NCBI RefSeq assembly: GCF_018129085.1
Contig: NZ_JAAGBB010000016.1
Location: forward strand, 1 to 64,000
Direction: 5' to 3'
Length of the DNA stretch: 64,000 bases
DNA from: Plastoroseomonas hellenica
GTDB taxonomy: Bacteria > Pseudomonadota > Alphaproteobacteria > Acetobacterales > Acetobacteraceae
Translations under genes and position numbers: made by a program
The notes under the pieces: model-generated
Seen by the model: the letters and a program-made list of their open reading frames with translations, nothing else
Database searches by the model: none
What the model was told of the DNA's origin: nothing
Part shown: in pieces, positions 16,139 through 24,251 of the stretch
Position numbering within the stretch: the first letter of the stretch is position 1
Layout of the letters: every line of letters begins with the position of its first letter

Positions 16139-17281
16139 ATGCGCCGTCCAATTGTCATGGGTGGTAACCCATACATCACGGACTACTACCGTAGAAACGC
16201 GCAGGACTTATTCGACCAGACCGGCGGCAATACCGGCAATCTCGCTTTCATGTTCGCCGTGGCAAGCCATGCCGTCGGCGCAAAGTTTCTTCCCTTCAGT
16301 ACGCCCGCGGAGGAAGTCCGGCGGCAAGGCGACATCATTCTCCTGCCGCTGGCCAACCAGCTCGGGCGGCACACCGATCTCGGCTCGGCCGCCGACCGGC
16401 TGATCGACTTCAATCTTCCGGTGCTCGGTCTCGGCCTCGGCGCCCAGGCCGATAGCCGGGACGCCGATATCACGCTGACATCAGGCACCGAGAAATGGCT
16501 GCGGGTGATCGCGTCCTTGGCGCCGGCCGGCGCCCCGAACCTCGGCGTGCGCGGCGAATACACCAAGACCCAGATCGCGCGCTTCGGCCTCGGCGACAGT
16601 GCCCTGGTCACCGGCTGCCCTTCCAACTTCATCAATGCCAATGCCGATATCGCGCTGAGCATCGCCGAGGGTTTCCGCAGGAAGCCGCGCCACATCGCCG
16701 TGGCCGCCGGCATCCCCTTCATCCCGGCGCTGGCGCGGCTGGAGCGGGATCTGGCGGACATGGTCACCCTGACCGGCGGTGCCTACATCGTGCAGCACGG
16801 CCTGCAGATGCTGCAGATCGCCCGCAATGAGTTCGACAGCATGTCGGACGAGGTACTGGAGACATGCCGGAGCTACATCGCGCCCGCCCAGTCGAAGACG
16901 GAGTTCATCACCTGGTGCCGGCGCCACGCCCATGGCTTCTACGACGTGCGCGGCTGGATGGATTTCCTCCGGCGCTTCGATTTCGTCATCGGCACCCGCT
17001 TCCATGGCGCCATGCTCGCCTTGCAGGCTGGCGTTCCCGCGGCCTGCATCGCCCATGACAGCCGGACGCAGGAGATGTGCGAGACGATGGGCATACCGGT
17101 CCGCCACTACAGCGAGATCCCGGGCGGCCTGACGCTCAACAACCTGCTCGACTACTTCTCCTTCGATGCGGAGGCCTACATGGCCCGCCGCAGGCAGCTT
17201 TGCGAAAGCTACATTTCCATCTTCGACACCGCCGAGGTGGAGATCCCCAAGCGCCTGCGTGCCCTCGCCACCGCCGCCTAA
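16139..17281 (+). CDS. Polysaccharide pyruvyl transferase family protein
   Basis: 380 residues. Family members move pyruvate ketal groups onto sugars of exopolysaccharides or cell-wall polymers, or act as glycosyltransferase-like enzymes with the same fold. Features are N-terminal GGNPYITDYYRRNAQDLF, a middle NLGVRGEYTK, and C-terminal FVIGTRFHGAMLALQAGVPA (about 283-302), which is the hallmark of the family with its R-F-H-G-A motif. There is no signal peptide. AAGGA precedes ATG 16139. A less GC-rich stretch before it (16005-16060) may hold its promoter. A methyltransferase-like gene follows 27 nt later, suggesting a two-gene operon. Confidence 0.85.
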   Translation: MRRPIVMGGNPYITDYYRRNAQDLFDQTGGNTGNLAFMFAVASHAVGAKFLPFSTPAEEVRRQGDIILLPLANQLGRHTDLGSAADRLIDFNLPVLGLGLGAQADSRDADITLTSGTEKWLRVIASLAPAGAPNLGVRGEYTKTQIARFGLGDSALVTGCPSNFINANADIALSIAEGFRRKPRHIAVAAGIPFIPALARLERDLADMVTLTGGAYIVQHGLQMLQIARNEFDSMSDEVLETCRSYIAPAQSKTEFITWCRRHAHGFYDVRGWMDFLRRFDFVIGTRFHGAMLALQAGVPAACIAHDSRTQEMCETMGIPVRHYSEIPGGLTLNNLLDYFSFDAEAYMARRRQLCESYISIFDTAEVEIPKRLRALATAA

Positions 17282-17308
17282 TCCGCCGAAGCCGCCGAGG
17301 ACCAGCGC

Positions 17309-17881
17309 ATGAAGCTCGCGATGAAGCCTGAAGAGATCGCGCTGTTCAAAAGTCTCCTCGCCTGTTCCCGACGCTATGTGGAGTTCGGTGCCGGCGGCAG
17401 CACGGTATTGGCCGCTTCCCTGGTGAAAGAGGCCGTGACCTCGGTCGACAGCTCCAAGGAATGGCTCGACCGGGTGCGGCAGGACTGCGAGGCGCAGAAA
17501 TGCCCCGTCTCGCCGACGCTGATCCATGTGGATATCGGCGAGCTGAAGGACTGGGGCTATCCCAGGGACACCAAGCGGAGGCCGGATTGGCCGCGCTACT
17601 ATTCCTGGCTCGGCGACTCCCGGGACGGCGCTTTAGCGGATCTCTTCCTTGTGGATGGCCGCTTCCGGGTCGCCTCCTTCCTGCAGGTCTTCCTGCAGGG
17701 GAATCCGGACTCCCTCATCGCCATCCATGATTTCGCGAACCGCCCAAAATACCACGTCATCCACGAGTTCGGCCGGGAGGTGGCGCGGGCGGAGAACTTC
17801 TCCGTCTTCCTGCGACGCCCTGGCGCGGACAGGAAGCGCGCTCTGGAGGTTCTCGAGGCGCACGCCTACGTCGCCGACTGA
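17309..17881 (+). CDS. Class I SAM-dependent methyltransferase-like protein
   Basis: 190 residues. The N-terminal segment YVEFGAGGSTVLAASLV (about 23-39) resembles SAM-binding motif I. A following acidic strand end (TSVDSSKEWLDRVR) resembles motif II, and ADLFLVDGRFR sits where a family core strand is expected. This is typical of methyltransferases in polysaccharide clusters that act on sugars. It follows the pyruvyl transferase closely on the same strand. GAGG lies shortly before ATG 17309. Substrate unknown. Confidence 0.68.
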   Translation: MKLAMKPEEIALFKSLLACSRRYVEFGAGGSTVLAASLVKEAVTSVDSSKEWLDRVRQDCEAQKCPVSPTLIHVDIGELKDWGYPRDTKRRPDWPRYYSWLGDSRDGALADLFLVDGRFRVASFLQVFLQGNPDSLIAIHDFANRPKYHVIHEFGREVARAENFSVFLRRPGADRKRALEVLEAHAYVAD

Positions 17882-17995
17882 TTCCGTCGGCTCTCAGACG
17901 CCGGAAGCGCGCTATTCACACGACGCCTATTCCGGCGCTCGGCACAAGTGAAACTCGTGCCGTTGGCATGAGGGCTCGCGCGAGCCCCCTCCCCG

Positions 17996-19144
17996 TCAGT
18001 CGACGCGCAGCCGCACGTAGCGCAGATCCCGGTTCATGGTGCCGGTGCCTCTCCCGGGCGCCAGATTCTGCACCGTGAAGATCAGCGCCGGCGCATTGGA
18101 ATCCAAGGTGTCGAAATTGCGCGAGCGGCTGCCGGGATCGATGATGGCCGGATAGTCCATCGTCTCGGTGGTGGAATCCGTGCGCGCCCGCGTCGGTGCC
18201 ATCATGATCCGGCGCGGCCCCTCCCAGCGCAGCAGATCCGCCGAGGTCGCGTAGTAGAAGCCAGGCACCGGCTGCGTGTCGCCGGCAAGTTGCAGGCGAT
18301 GGCGGATCACAGCGATCCAGGTATGCCGCCGGCTGTCATAGCTCAACGAGCGCACCTCCTGGGACAGCACCGAAGGGCTGACCGGCCGGCAGGAACGCGA
18401 CGCGGCGGCATCGCGCATCTCCACGGTGAATGCCTGGCCATCCCAGGCGCGCCAGCGTTCCGGCGCGAAGGGGTCGTCGCTGCGGAAGAGGCAATTGCCC
18501 GGCGGCTGCACGCCCTCGCCCTGCAGATAGACCATGACGTAGTAGGCGCCGTCATGCTGGACGATGTTCGAGGTCGTGAACGCACCGTAGCGCCTGGTGG
18601 CACGGTCCGGATAGCGGCCGAGCGTGGCCACCGTCCGCGCCTCCGGCCGCACCAGCGCGAAGCTCCGCCCGCCATCCTCGGAGGCCGCCGCGAGGATGTT
18701 GTTCAGCCAGCAGCGCCCGGCCTGGCCTTGCGGGTCGCAGCCGCCGCGTTGCGTGGGCCGGCGCAGATCCTCGCTCACCAGCGCGGCGACGCGGCGCCCG
18801 TCCGGCGTATAGGTGGCCTCGATCCAGAGGAAGCCATCATCCTGAGGCCGTTCCCGGGAACTGCGCAGCGTGGCCTCGCAGGATGGCCGCAGCGATGCGA
18901 AGTCCCGCCCGACGAGCGCCCAGTTCTCGCGATGCGACGCCATCAGCACCATCTCGCCATCCGCCCTGCGGAAGGCGCGCGCCGGCGCATCGGGGATGAA
19001 CTCATCCTCGCATCGGTCGCTCGTCCAACGGTAGAGCGTCTCAGGCGGGCCTGCGGGCGCCAGCGTCGGCGCCTGTGCGGCGGCGCGCCCGATCGCGAAG
19101 CTCAGCATGATGGTCGCCAGGATGAATGGCTTGGATCGCATCAT
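17996..19144 (-). CDS. Exported propeller-like hypothetical protein
   Basis: 382 residues with a signal peptide (about 1-25, ending GRAAAQA). The mature protein has repeating beta segments with aspartate/tryptophan turns. The Asp-box-like phrase AASEDGGRSF (about 155-164), NIVQHDGAYYVMVY, SLSYDSRRHTWIAV and FYYATSADLLRWEG are the sort of strings seen in glycosidase-type beta-propellers (GH32/43/117-like). No catalytic set could be confirmed. Paired cysteines suggest a periplasmic or outside location. It is last in the long minus-strand surface run, 14 nt after the glycosyltransferase at 19159. Confidence 0.7.
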   Translation of the reverse strand: MMRSKPFILATIMLSFAIGRAAAQAPTLAPAGPPETLYRWTSDRCEDEFIPDAPARAFRRADGEMVLMASHRENWALVGRDFASLRPSCEATLRSSRERPQDDGFLWIEATYTPDGRRVAALVSEDLRRPTQRGGCDPQGQAGRCWLNNILAAASEDGGRSFALVRPEARTVATLGRYPDRATRRYGAFTTSNIVQHDGAYYVMVYLQGEGVQPPGNCLFRSDDPFAPERWRAWDGQAFTVEMRDAAASRSCRPVSPSVLSQEVRSLSYDSRRHTWIAVIRHRLQLAGDTQPVPGFYYATSADLLRWEGPRRIMMAPTRARTDSTTETMDYPAIIDPGSRSRNFDTLDSNAPALIFTVQNLAPGRGTGTMNRDLRYVRLRVD

Positions 19145-19158
19145 CGTCCAACCCCCCT

Positions 19159-19983
19159 TCAGTGTCGAAGTTGCTCCAGCATTGCCGCGACCCGTGGCTG
19201 GAAGCGCAGGATGCTGTCGTCGATCTGGTCATTGCGGTTGTGGAAGTGGAAATGCCCGTCCGGCCGGACCGCGACCGCATGGTCCGCGTTCACCGCGGCG
19301 CGCCCCCGGTTGCGCTTCCGCTCCCACTCCGCCCAGGACTTCCCGAAGTAATGGTTCACCTGGGCCTTGCTGAAGCTGACGAGGTCCTGCCGCGCCGCCG
19401 GCAGCGGCTTCAGCTCGACATGATCGGGATTGACGAACAGCCTGCCCGGCTTCAGCCGCGGCGTGTGGATGCCGATCTCCTCCACATCCGCGACGCGGAT
19501 GATCGCCTTGCCGAGGTGGTTGGGGCCGAAATCCTCGGCGGCGGCGGCCGTGAAGCGTTCGATCACCAGGCCGGGCAGATGCTCCTTGTGACCATTGTCG
19601 CCGAACAGCCGCCAGTTGAGACCGATCGCCCCCGGATCCGGATAATCGGCCAGGAAGGCGCCGATGGTGTCGTGGCGCTTCAGGTTGATGAACTCGTCGA
19701 GGTCGAGCGGCGCGACCCATTCGGTCTCGGGCCCGAAGCGGCGCAGCCAATCCGCATAGGCGCGCGCCTGCGGCGCCTTGCCGTCGACGGTGCGCCACGG
19801 CGTGACCGTCACATGTCTCGCCACACCCGGCAGGGACAGCAGCGCCGCGGTGTCGTCCGTGCTTTCATTGTCATAGAGGAAGATGTGGTCGAAGCCGACC
19901 GCCAGATGGAACGCGATCCACTCCAGGAGATAGGGCCCCTCGTTCTTGGCGATGGCCAAGACGACGGCCTTGTATCGCGCCAT
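19159..19983 (-). CDS. Glycosyltransferase family 2-like (Glyco_tranf_2_4 type)
   Basis: 274 residues. N-terminal AIAKNEGPYLLEWIAFHLAV and LYDNESTDDTAALL are classic for this GT2 branch. The DxD-like metal/nucleotide site is DLDEF at 94-98. The protein is soluble and cytoplasmic, and would transfer a nucleotide-sugar residue to an acceptor that cannot be named. It begins one base after the GSCFA gene stop, so the two are translationally coupled and their products may act on the same glycan. Confidence 0.85.
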   Translation of the reverse strand: MARYKAVVLAIAKNEGPYLLEWIAFHLAVGFDHIFLYDNESTDDTAALLSLPGVARHVTVTPWRTVDGKAPQARAYADWLRRFGPETEWVAPLDLDEFINLKRHDTIGAFLADYPDPGAIGLNWRLFGDNGHKEHLPGLVIERFTAAAAEDFGPNHLGKAIIRVADVEEIGIHTPRLKPGRLFVNPDHVELKPLPAARQDLVSFSKAQVNHYFGKSWAEWERKRNRGRAAVNADHAVAVRPDGHFHFHNRNDQIDDSILRFQPRVAAMLEQLRH

Positions 19984-19984
19984 G

Positions 19985-21061
19985 TCACGCCGCTCCGGCG
20001 GCGGCGGACATCATCTCGCCGCGCGCCGCGGGCGCCGCTTCGGCTTCCTCGTCCAGGTAGCAGGCGCGGAAGCTCCGCATCACATGGCCGACCATGCGAT
20101 GGTTCACGTGCAGCCTGTCCTCGCTCCAGGCGAGCTCGCGCGGGCTGTTGGTGACGATCTCGTAGCTCGGGAAGTAGTCGACGAAGTCGTGCCGCGACGA
20201 CACCTCGTCGGTCAGCGTCCGCAGCAGCGACTTTGACAGGGTATTCGCGGTGACGACGTCGAGCGGCCGGAAGGTCGCATGGAAAGGCACGGGGCTTACC
20301 GTGATCACGAAGTGCATGTCCGGATTGCAGACCTCCCGGATCAACGCGATCGTCTCCTCGAGTTCCACCAGGGCCTCGCCATAGCTCGGCACGACGAAAT
20401 TGAAGCGATCGGCCAGACGCATCATCGGACGGCCGCCCGGCGCCCGGTTCATCGCGAGACCAGTCTTCGTATCGACCCATCCCTCGACCAGGCCGAGCGT
20501 CAGGAAGACCACATCGGCCTTGCGGATCTGCGCCGTCGCCGCAGCGATCTGCCGGCGGCATTCGCGGACCATCTCATACGGCCCCGACCTGGTTCCCGCA
20601 GCGTGCGGATCGAACCAGAGATCGCTCTGGAGCTCGATCAGGCCATCATCCTCGTGCTGCTCGTCCAGCAGCACCCGCCGGATCTCATGCGTCATCGACG
20701 CGACGGTGTATTTGTTGAAGGCGCCACGGCTCAGACGCCCCTTGGGGACGCCACCGCCGGTACCCTTGGCCTCGTCCCAGCTATCGAAGAGTTCCGGCGC
20801 GATCCCGAATTCCTTGGTGACCAGCGGCACGCCGGACTGGATCAGGACGTTCTCCACCTCCCGCGCGAAGCAGGACCCCATGGTGAAGATCCGTGTGTCT
20901 CGCTTGATCTTGAACTTTGGCTGGTGCCGGATCGCGAAATACTCGCCGGTGTCGAAGCGATCCTTGGCGCTGCTTCCGGCAGCGCCGCCGACCCATTGGC
21001 GCGCCGGGTTCCGGCTCGCCACGGACAAGGCTGCGGAGCCTGCGATCTCGTAAGCCATCAC
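19985..21061 (-). CDS. GSCFA-domain protein
   Basis: 358 residues. The defining motif MGSCFAREVE has GSCFA at 62-66. Further SGNH-hydrolase-like blocks follow, VFLTLGLVEGWVD and VSPVPFHATF, then a late DRLHVNHRMV. GSCFA proteins are found in polysaccharide loci of proteobacteria and are thought to act on acyl groups, but none is well characterised. There is no signal peptide, so it works in the cytoplasm. It sits between the Sel1-repeat protein and a GT2-type transferase. Confidence 0.85.
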   Translation of the reverse strand: MMAYEIAGSAALSVASRNPARQWVGGAAGSSAKDRFDTGEYFAIRHQPKFKIKRDTRIFTMGSCFAREVENVLIQSGVPLVTKEFGIAPELFDSWDEAKGTGGGVPKGRLSRGAFNKYTVASMTHEIRRVLLDEQHEDDGLIELQSDLWFDPHAAGTRSGPYEMVRECRRQIAAATAQIRKADVVFLTLGLVEGWVDTKTGLAMNRAPGGRPMMRLADRFNFVVPSYGEALVELEETIALIREVCNPDMHFVITVSPVPFHATFRPLDVVTANTLSKSLLRTLTDEVSSRHDFVDYFPSYEIVTNSPRELAWSEDRLHVNHRMVGHVMRSFRACYLDEEAEAAPAARGEMMSAAAGAA

Positions 21062-21089
21062 GATCTCCCTATGCGCTGGTGGTCGTCCG

Positions 21090-22886
21090 TCATGATGCGG
21101 CCTGCATCACTTGGCTCTCGCCGATCGCCGCGAGTTCACGGGCGCCATCCGGATCGCCTGCATCCGCAGCCCGCCGCAGCCAGGCGATCCCCGCCTCGCG
21201 ATCAACCTCGCCGCCATGCCCGCGCAGCAGGTAACGGCCCAGCATGAGCTGCGCCTTGCGATGGCCGCACTCCGCCGCCGAGCGGAACCATTGCCGCGCC
21301 GCCTCGCGATCGGCGGGCTGGTCATGGCCACCGCCCAGCAGCGCGCCGGCGGCGAACATCGATCCGACATGGCCACCCTTGGCGGCCTGCTCGAAGAGGC
21401 GCAGGGCCGTCGCGACATCGCGCGGTCCGCCGCGGCCATTCGCCAGCAGCTCGGCATAAGCGGCGGCCGCATCCATCATCCCTTCCGCGGCCGCGCGCTT
21501 GAGCCAGATGCGCGCCTCCCGCAGCGACGCATCGTCGCCGAGATCGCGCATCAGCATCACCGCGTACCAGAACTGGGCATTGACGACCTGCTCCGCGGCC
21601 TGGCGCATCCAGTGCCGCGCCTTCTCCAGATCACGTCTCGCGCCCAGCCCTTCCGCGTAGCAGACGGCGAGATTGTAGGCGGCGATCGGATCACCCGCTT
21701 CCGCGTCGCGCGTGAACCAGGCTTCGGCCTGGATCTCCTGGCGCTCCAGCTCCAGCCCGGCGAGCGCGCGGCGGCCGACTTCGGCGCGCGCGAAATCATC
21801 GCCGCGCTGCGCCGCGATAGCGAGCCAGCGCCGCCCCTCATCCTCGTCGCGCGCGACCCCGAGCCCGAGCAGGTAAAGCAGGCCGAGCGCGCGCGTCGCC
21901 TGAGCGTGCCCGGCCTCGGCGGCCAGGCGAAACCATTTGCCGGCCTCGATATGGTTGGGCGGCAGCCCCTCCCCGCGCGCGTAGAGGTCGCCGACCAGCA
22001 CCGCCGCTTCTGCATCACCCGCCAGCGCGGCGCGCCGCAGCCAGGTCTCGGCGGCCACGGGGTCAGCCTCGACGCCACGCCCGACCAGCAGGGCGAGGCC
22101 GAGCCGCGCCTGCGCCGGCCGCACATTCTGGCTGGCGGCGACGCGATATCTCGCCACCGCCGCGACCGGGTCGCTGATCACCCCGTGGCCCCGTTCCAGC
22201 AATACGCCATGGGCATAGAGCGCGCTGGGCAGCCCGGCCTCCGCCGCCCGGCCGATGAGGGAGGCCGCCTCCACCGCGTAGCTGACGCCGCGCCCGGACA
22301 ACAACAGGCCGAGGCCGAGCAGACCCTGCGGGGAATCGGCCTCAACGGATCTCCGGTACCAGCGCTCCGCCTCCTCCAGGCTGCGCAGCTCCTCCGGCCC
22401 ATTGGCGAGGATATAGCCGGCGATCGCCTGACCATCGGCGGAGCCGCCCTCGGCCGCCTGGCGTGCCCAGCTCAGGGCGGTGCGGTAATCGGGCGCGCCG
22501 CGATCGGCCGTCGTCTCGAAGAGCAGCGCCGACGCCTCCTCCCCCACGGCGGGCGGGCGCCCATGCAGGAAGAGCGCCGCGAGAAGCGCCTGGGCCGGTG
22601 CCGATCCCGCGCCGGCGGCGCGCTCCAGCCAGAGAACGGCGTGGGAGAGGCTGGCGGGAGCGCCCCTGCCGCTGGCATAGGCACGGCCGACCTCGTACTG
22701 CGCTTCCGCGATGCCGGCCCTGGCGGCGCGCAGCTCCAGCCGCAGCGCTTCGCCGTCTCGCCCTTGTGCGCGGAACCGCGCCGCCGCGGCGTGGCAGCGC
22801 CGCGACGAGGCGACGGTGCCGAGCCGCAGCGCCAGCCGGTCCAGGATGCCCGGCGCCGGCGGTGCCGATGCTGTCGTGGCCGACAT
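21090..22886 (-). CDS. Sel1-like repeat (TPR-type) protein
   Basis: 598 residues made almost wholly of more than ten roughly 36-residue Sel1 repeats with the pattern A-x-x-W-x-x-x-A-A-x-x-G-x-A-x-A-x-x-x-L-G. Examples are SHAVLWLERAAGAGSAPAQA and GKWFRLAAEAGHAQATRALG. Such solenoids mediate protein-protein contacts. There is no signal peptide. ATG 22886 lies 4 nt after the HlyD stop, so it is co-translated with the secretion machinery and may be a cytoplasmic scaffold or a modifier of the cargo. The upstream in-frame ATG at 22955 is inside the HlyD gene and is not preferred. Confidence 0.9.
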   Translation of the reverse strand: MSATTASAPPAPGILDRLALRLGTVASSRRCHAAAARFRAQGRDGEALRLELRAARAGIAEAQYEVGRAYASGRGAPASLSHAVLWLERAAGAGSAPAQALLAALFLHGRPPAVGEEASALLFETTADRGAPDYRTALSWARQAAEGGSADGQAIAGYILANGPEELRSLEEAERWYRRSVEADSPQGLLGLGLLLSGRGVSYAVEAASLIGRAAEAGLPSALYAHGVLLERGHGVISDPVAAVARYRVAASQNVRPAQARLGLALLVGRGVEADPVAAETWLRRAALAGDAEAAVLVGDLYARGEGLPPNHIEAGKWFRLAAEAGHAQATRALGLLYLLGLGVARDEDEGRRWLAIAAQRGDDFARAEVGRRALAGLELERQEIQAEAWFTRDAEAGDPIAAYNLAVCYAEGLGARRDLEKARHWMRQAAEQVVNAQFWYAVMLMRDLGDDASLREARIWLKRAAAEGMMDAAAAYAELLANGRGGPRDVATALRLFEQAAKGGHVGSMFAAGALLGGGHDQPADREAARQWFRSAAECGHRKAQLMLGRYLLRGHGGEVDREAGIAWLRRAADAGDPDGARELAAIGESQVMQAAS

Positions 22887-22890
22887 GGCG

Positions 22891-24240
22891 CTAAGGCTCC
22901 CGGAAAGCTTCGGTGGTCGGCTGCAGGAAGCGGTCGAAGAAGTAGGTGACGACATTCCGCTCGCCGACCCGGACGTCGACCGTCACCGGCATGCCGGGCA
23001 CCAGACGGAAATCCGATTGCACGTTGTGCAGCTGGATCGCCTCGATCGAGACCCGCGCCCGGTAGAGCGGCGCGGTCGGGCGCCCCTGCTCGTCGGTGAC
23101 GAAGCTGTCCGGACTCATCACACGGACGCGGCCCTCGAGCTTGCCGTAGCGCATGAAGGGGAAGCTATCGAGCTTGATGTCCGCGGTCTGGCCGGCATGC
23201 ACGAAGCCGGCGTCGCGCCCGGCCACCTCGGCTTCCACCTCGAGCACGGCATCGAGCGGCACCAGGTTGATGAACTCGTTGCCGGGCTGCATGACCGACC
23301 CGACCGAGACCCGTGCCACCGACAGCACGATGCCGTCACCCGGCGCGGTCAGCTCCACCAACTGCCGGCGCAGCCGCGCCTTGTTGATCTGCTCGCGCAC
23401 ATCCGCGAGCTCGCGCTGCCGCGCGACCAAGTCCTGCGAGGTCTGGGTACGCCATTGCCGGTCATAGGCGTCACGCTCGGCGCTTATACCCAGCAATTCC
23501 TCCCGACTGGAGCGCGACGTTGCCTCGGCAACCGTCAGGGAGCGCATCATCTCGACGCGGCTGTCGGTCGCGACCAGCGCGTTCAGGCGGCTGCCGACCT
23601 GCTGGCGCTCCAGCTCGCGGCGCATGCCCTCGATCTGTGTCGCGAGCTGCAGCCGCTGGCGGAGAAATCCCGCCTCCGCTTCAGCGCGCGCGATATTCGA
23701 TTCCACCCCCGCCGCGCGTTGCCGATAGACCTCCGAGCGGAAGGCGCGCTCGGCCCGGCGTTGCGCGAAGAGCCCAGCCTGCAGGACGGCGGCCGGGCTG
23801 TTCTGGGTGGGCGCGAAGTCGACCTCGTTGTTCTCCGCCTCGAGCCGTTGCACCTCCGGCTCCAGCGCCGCGTGACGATCCTCGAGTGCGGTGAGATCGG
23901 CCGTGGCAAAGGTCGGATCCAGGCGCGCTACGACGTCCCCGGCGCGCACGACCTGGCCGACCCGCACGTCGATCGAGCGGACGATGGCCGTCTCCAGCGG
24001 CTGCAAGCGGATCGTCGGCGCCTGGGAGACGATACGGCCCTGCGCCACGACCACACGATCGACCGGAATCAGGGTCGCCGCCGCCAGCATGCTCGCCACC
24101 ATCGCGAGGATCAGCCAGGGCAGCACGCGCGCGGCCAGCGGTGCCCGCGCCTCGATCAGCGCGCTCGTGGGCGGGCGGAACTCGAGCAGGACGACATTGT
24201 CGTTGGAGCGTACCGGGACCGGAAGCTTGGAGGCGGACAT
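22891..24240 (-). CDS. Type I secretion periplasmic adaptor, HlyD family
   Basis: 449 residues. A short cytoplasmic N-terminus leads to one membrane helix (about 36-58). A lipoyl/barrel-sandwich half follows with VVVAQGRIVSQAPTIRLQPL, then a long coiled-coil hairpin (about 115-290). The second half contains PGDGIVLSVARVSVGSVMQPG and the C-terminal beta-barrel. HlyD proteins join the inner-membrane ABC exporter to TolC. It begins 11 nt after the ABC transporter gene. Its cargo is most likely the RTX protein at 35182-36435. Confidence 0.94.
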   Translation of the reverse strand: MSASKLPVPVRSNDNVVLLEFRPPTSALIEARAPLAARVLPWLILAMVASMLAAATLIPVDRVVVAQGRIVSQAPTIRLQPLETAIVRSIDVRVGQVVRAGDVVARLDPTFATADLTALEDRHAALEPEVQRLEAENNEVDFAPTQNSPAAVLQAGLFAQRRAERAFRSEVYRQRAAGVESNIARAEAEAGFLRQRLQLATQIEGMRRELERQQVGSRLNALVATDSRVEMMRSLTVAEATSRSSREELLGISAERDAYDRQWRTQTSQDLVARQRELADVREQINKARLRRQLVELTAPGDGIVLSVARVSVGSVMQPGNEFINLVPLDAVLEVEAEVAGRDAGFVHAGQTADIKLDSFPFMRYGKLEGRVRVMSPDSFVTDEQGRPTAPLYRARVSIEAIQLHNVQSDFRLVPGMPVTVDVRVGERNVVTYFFDRFLQPTTEAFREP

Positions 24241-24251
24241 GCTCTCTTCCC

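Noticed and set aside
21111-22949. 612-codon plus-strand frame opposite the Sel1-repeat gene
   Set aside because: Mirrors the repeats of the minus-strand gene and has no ribosome site or protein family.
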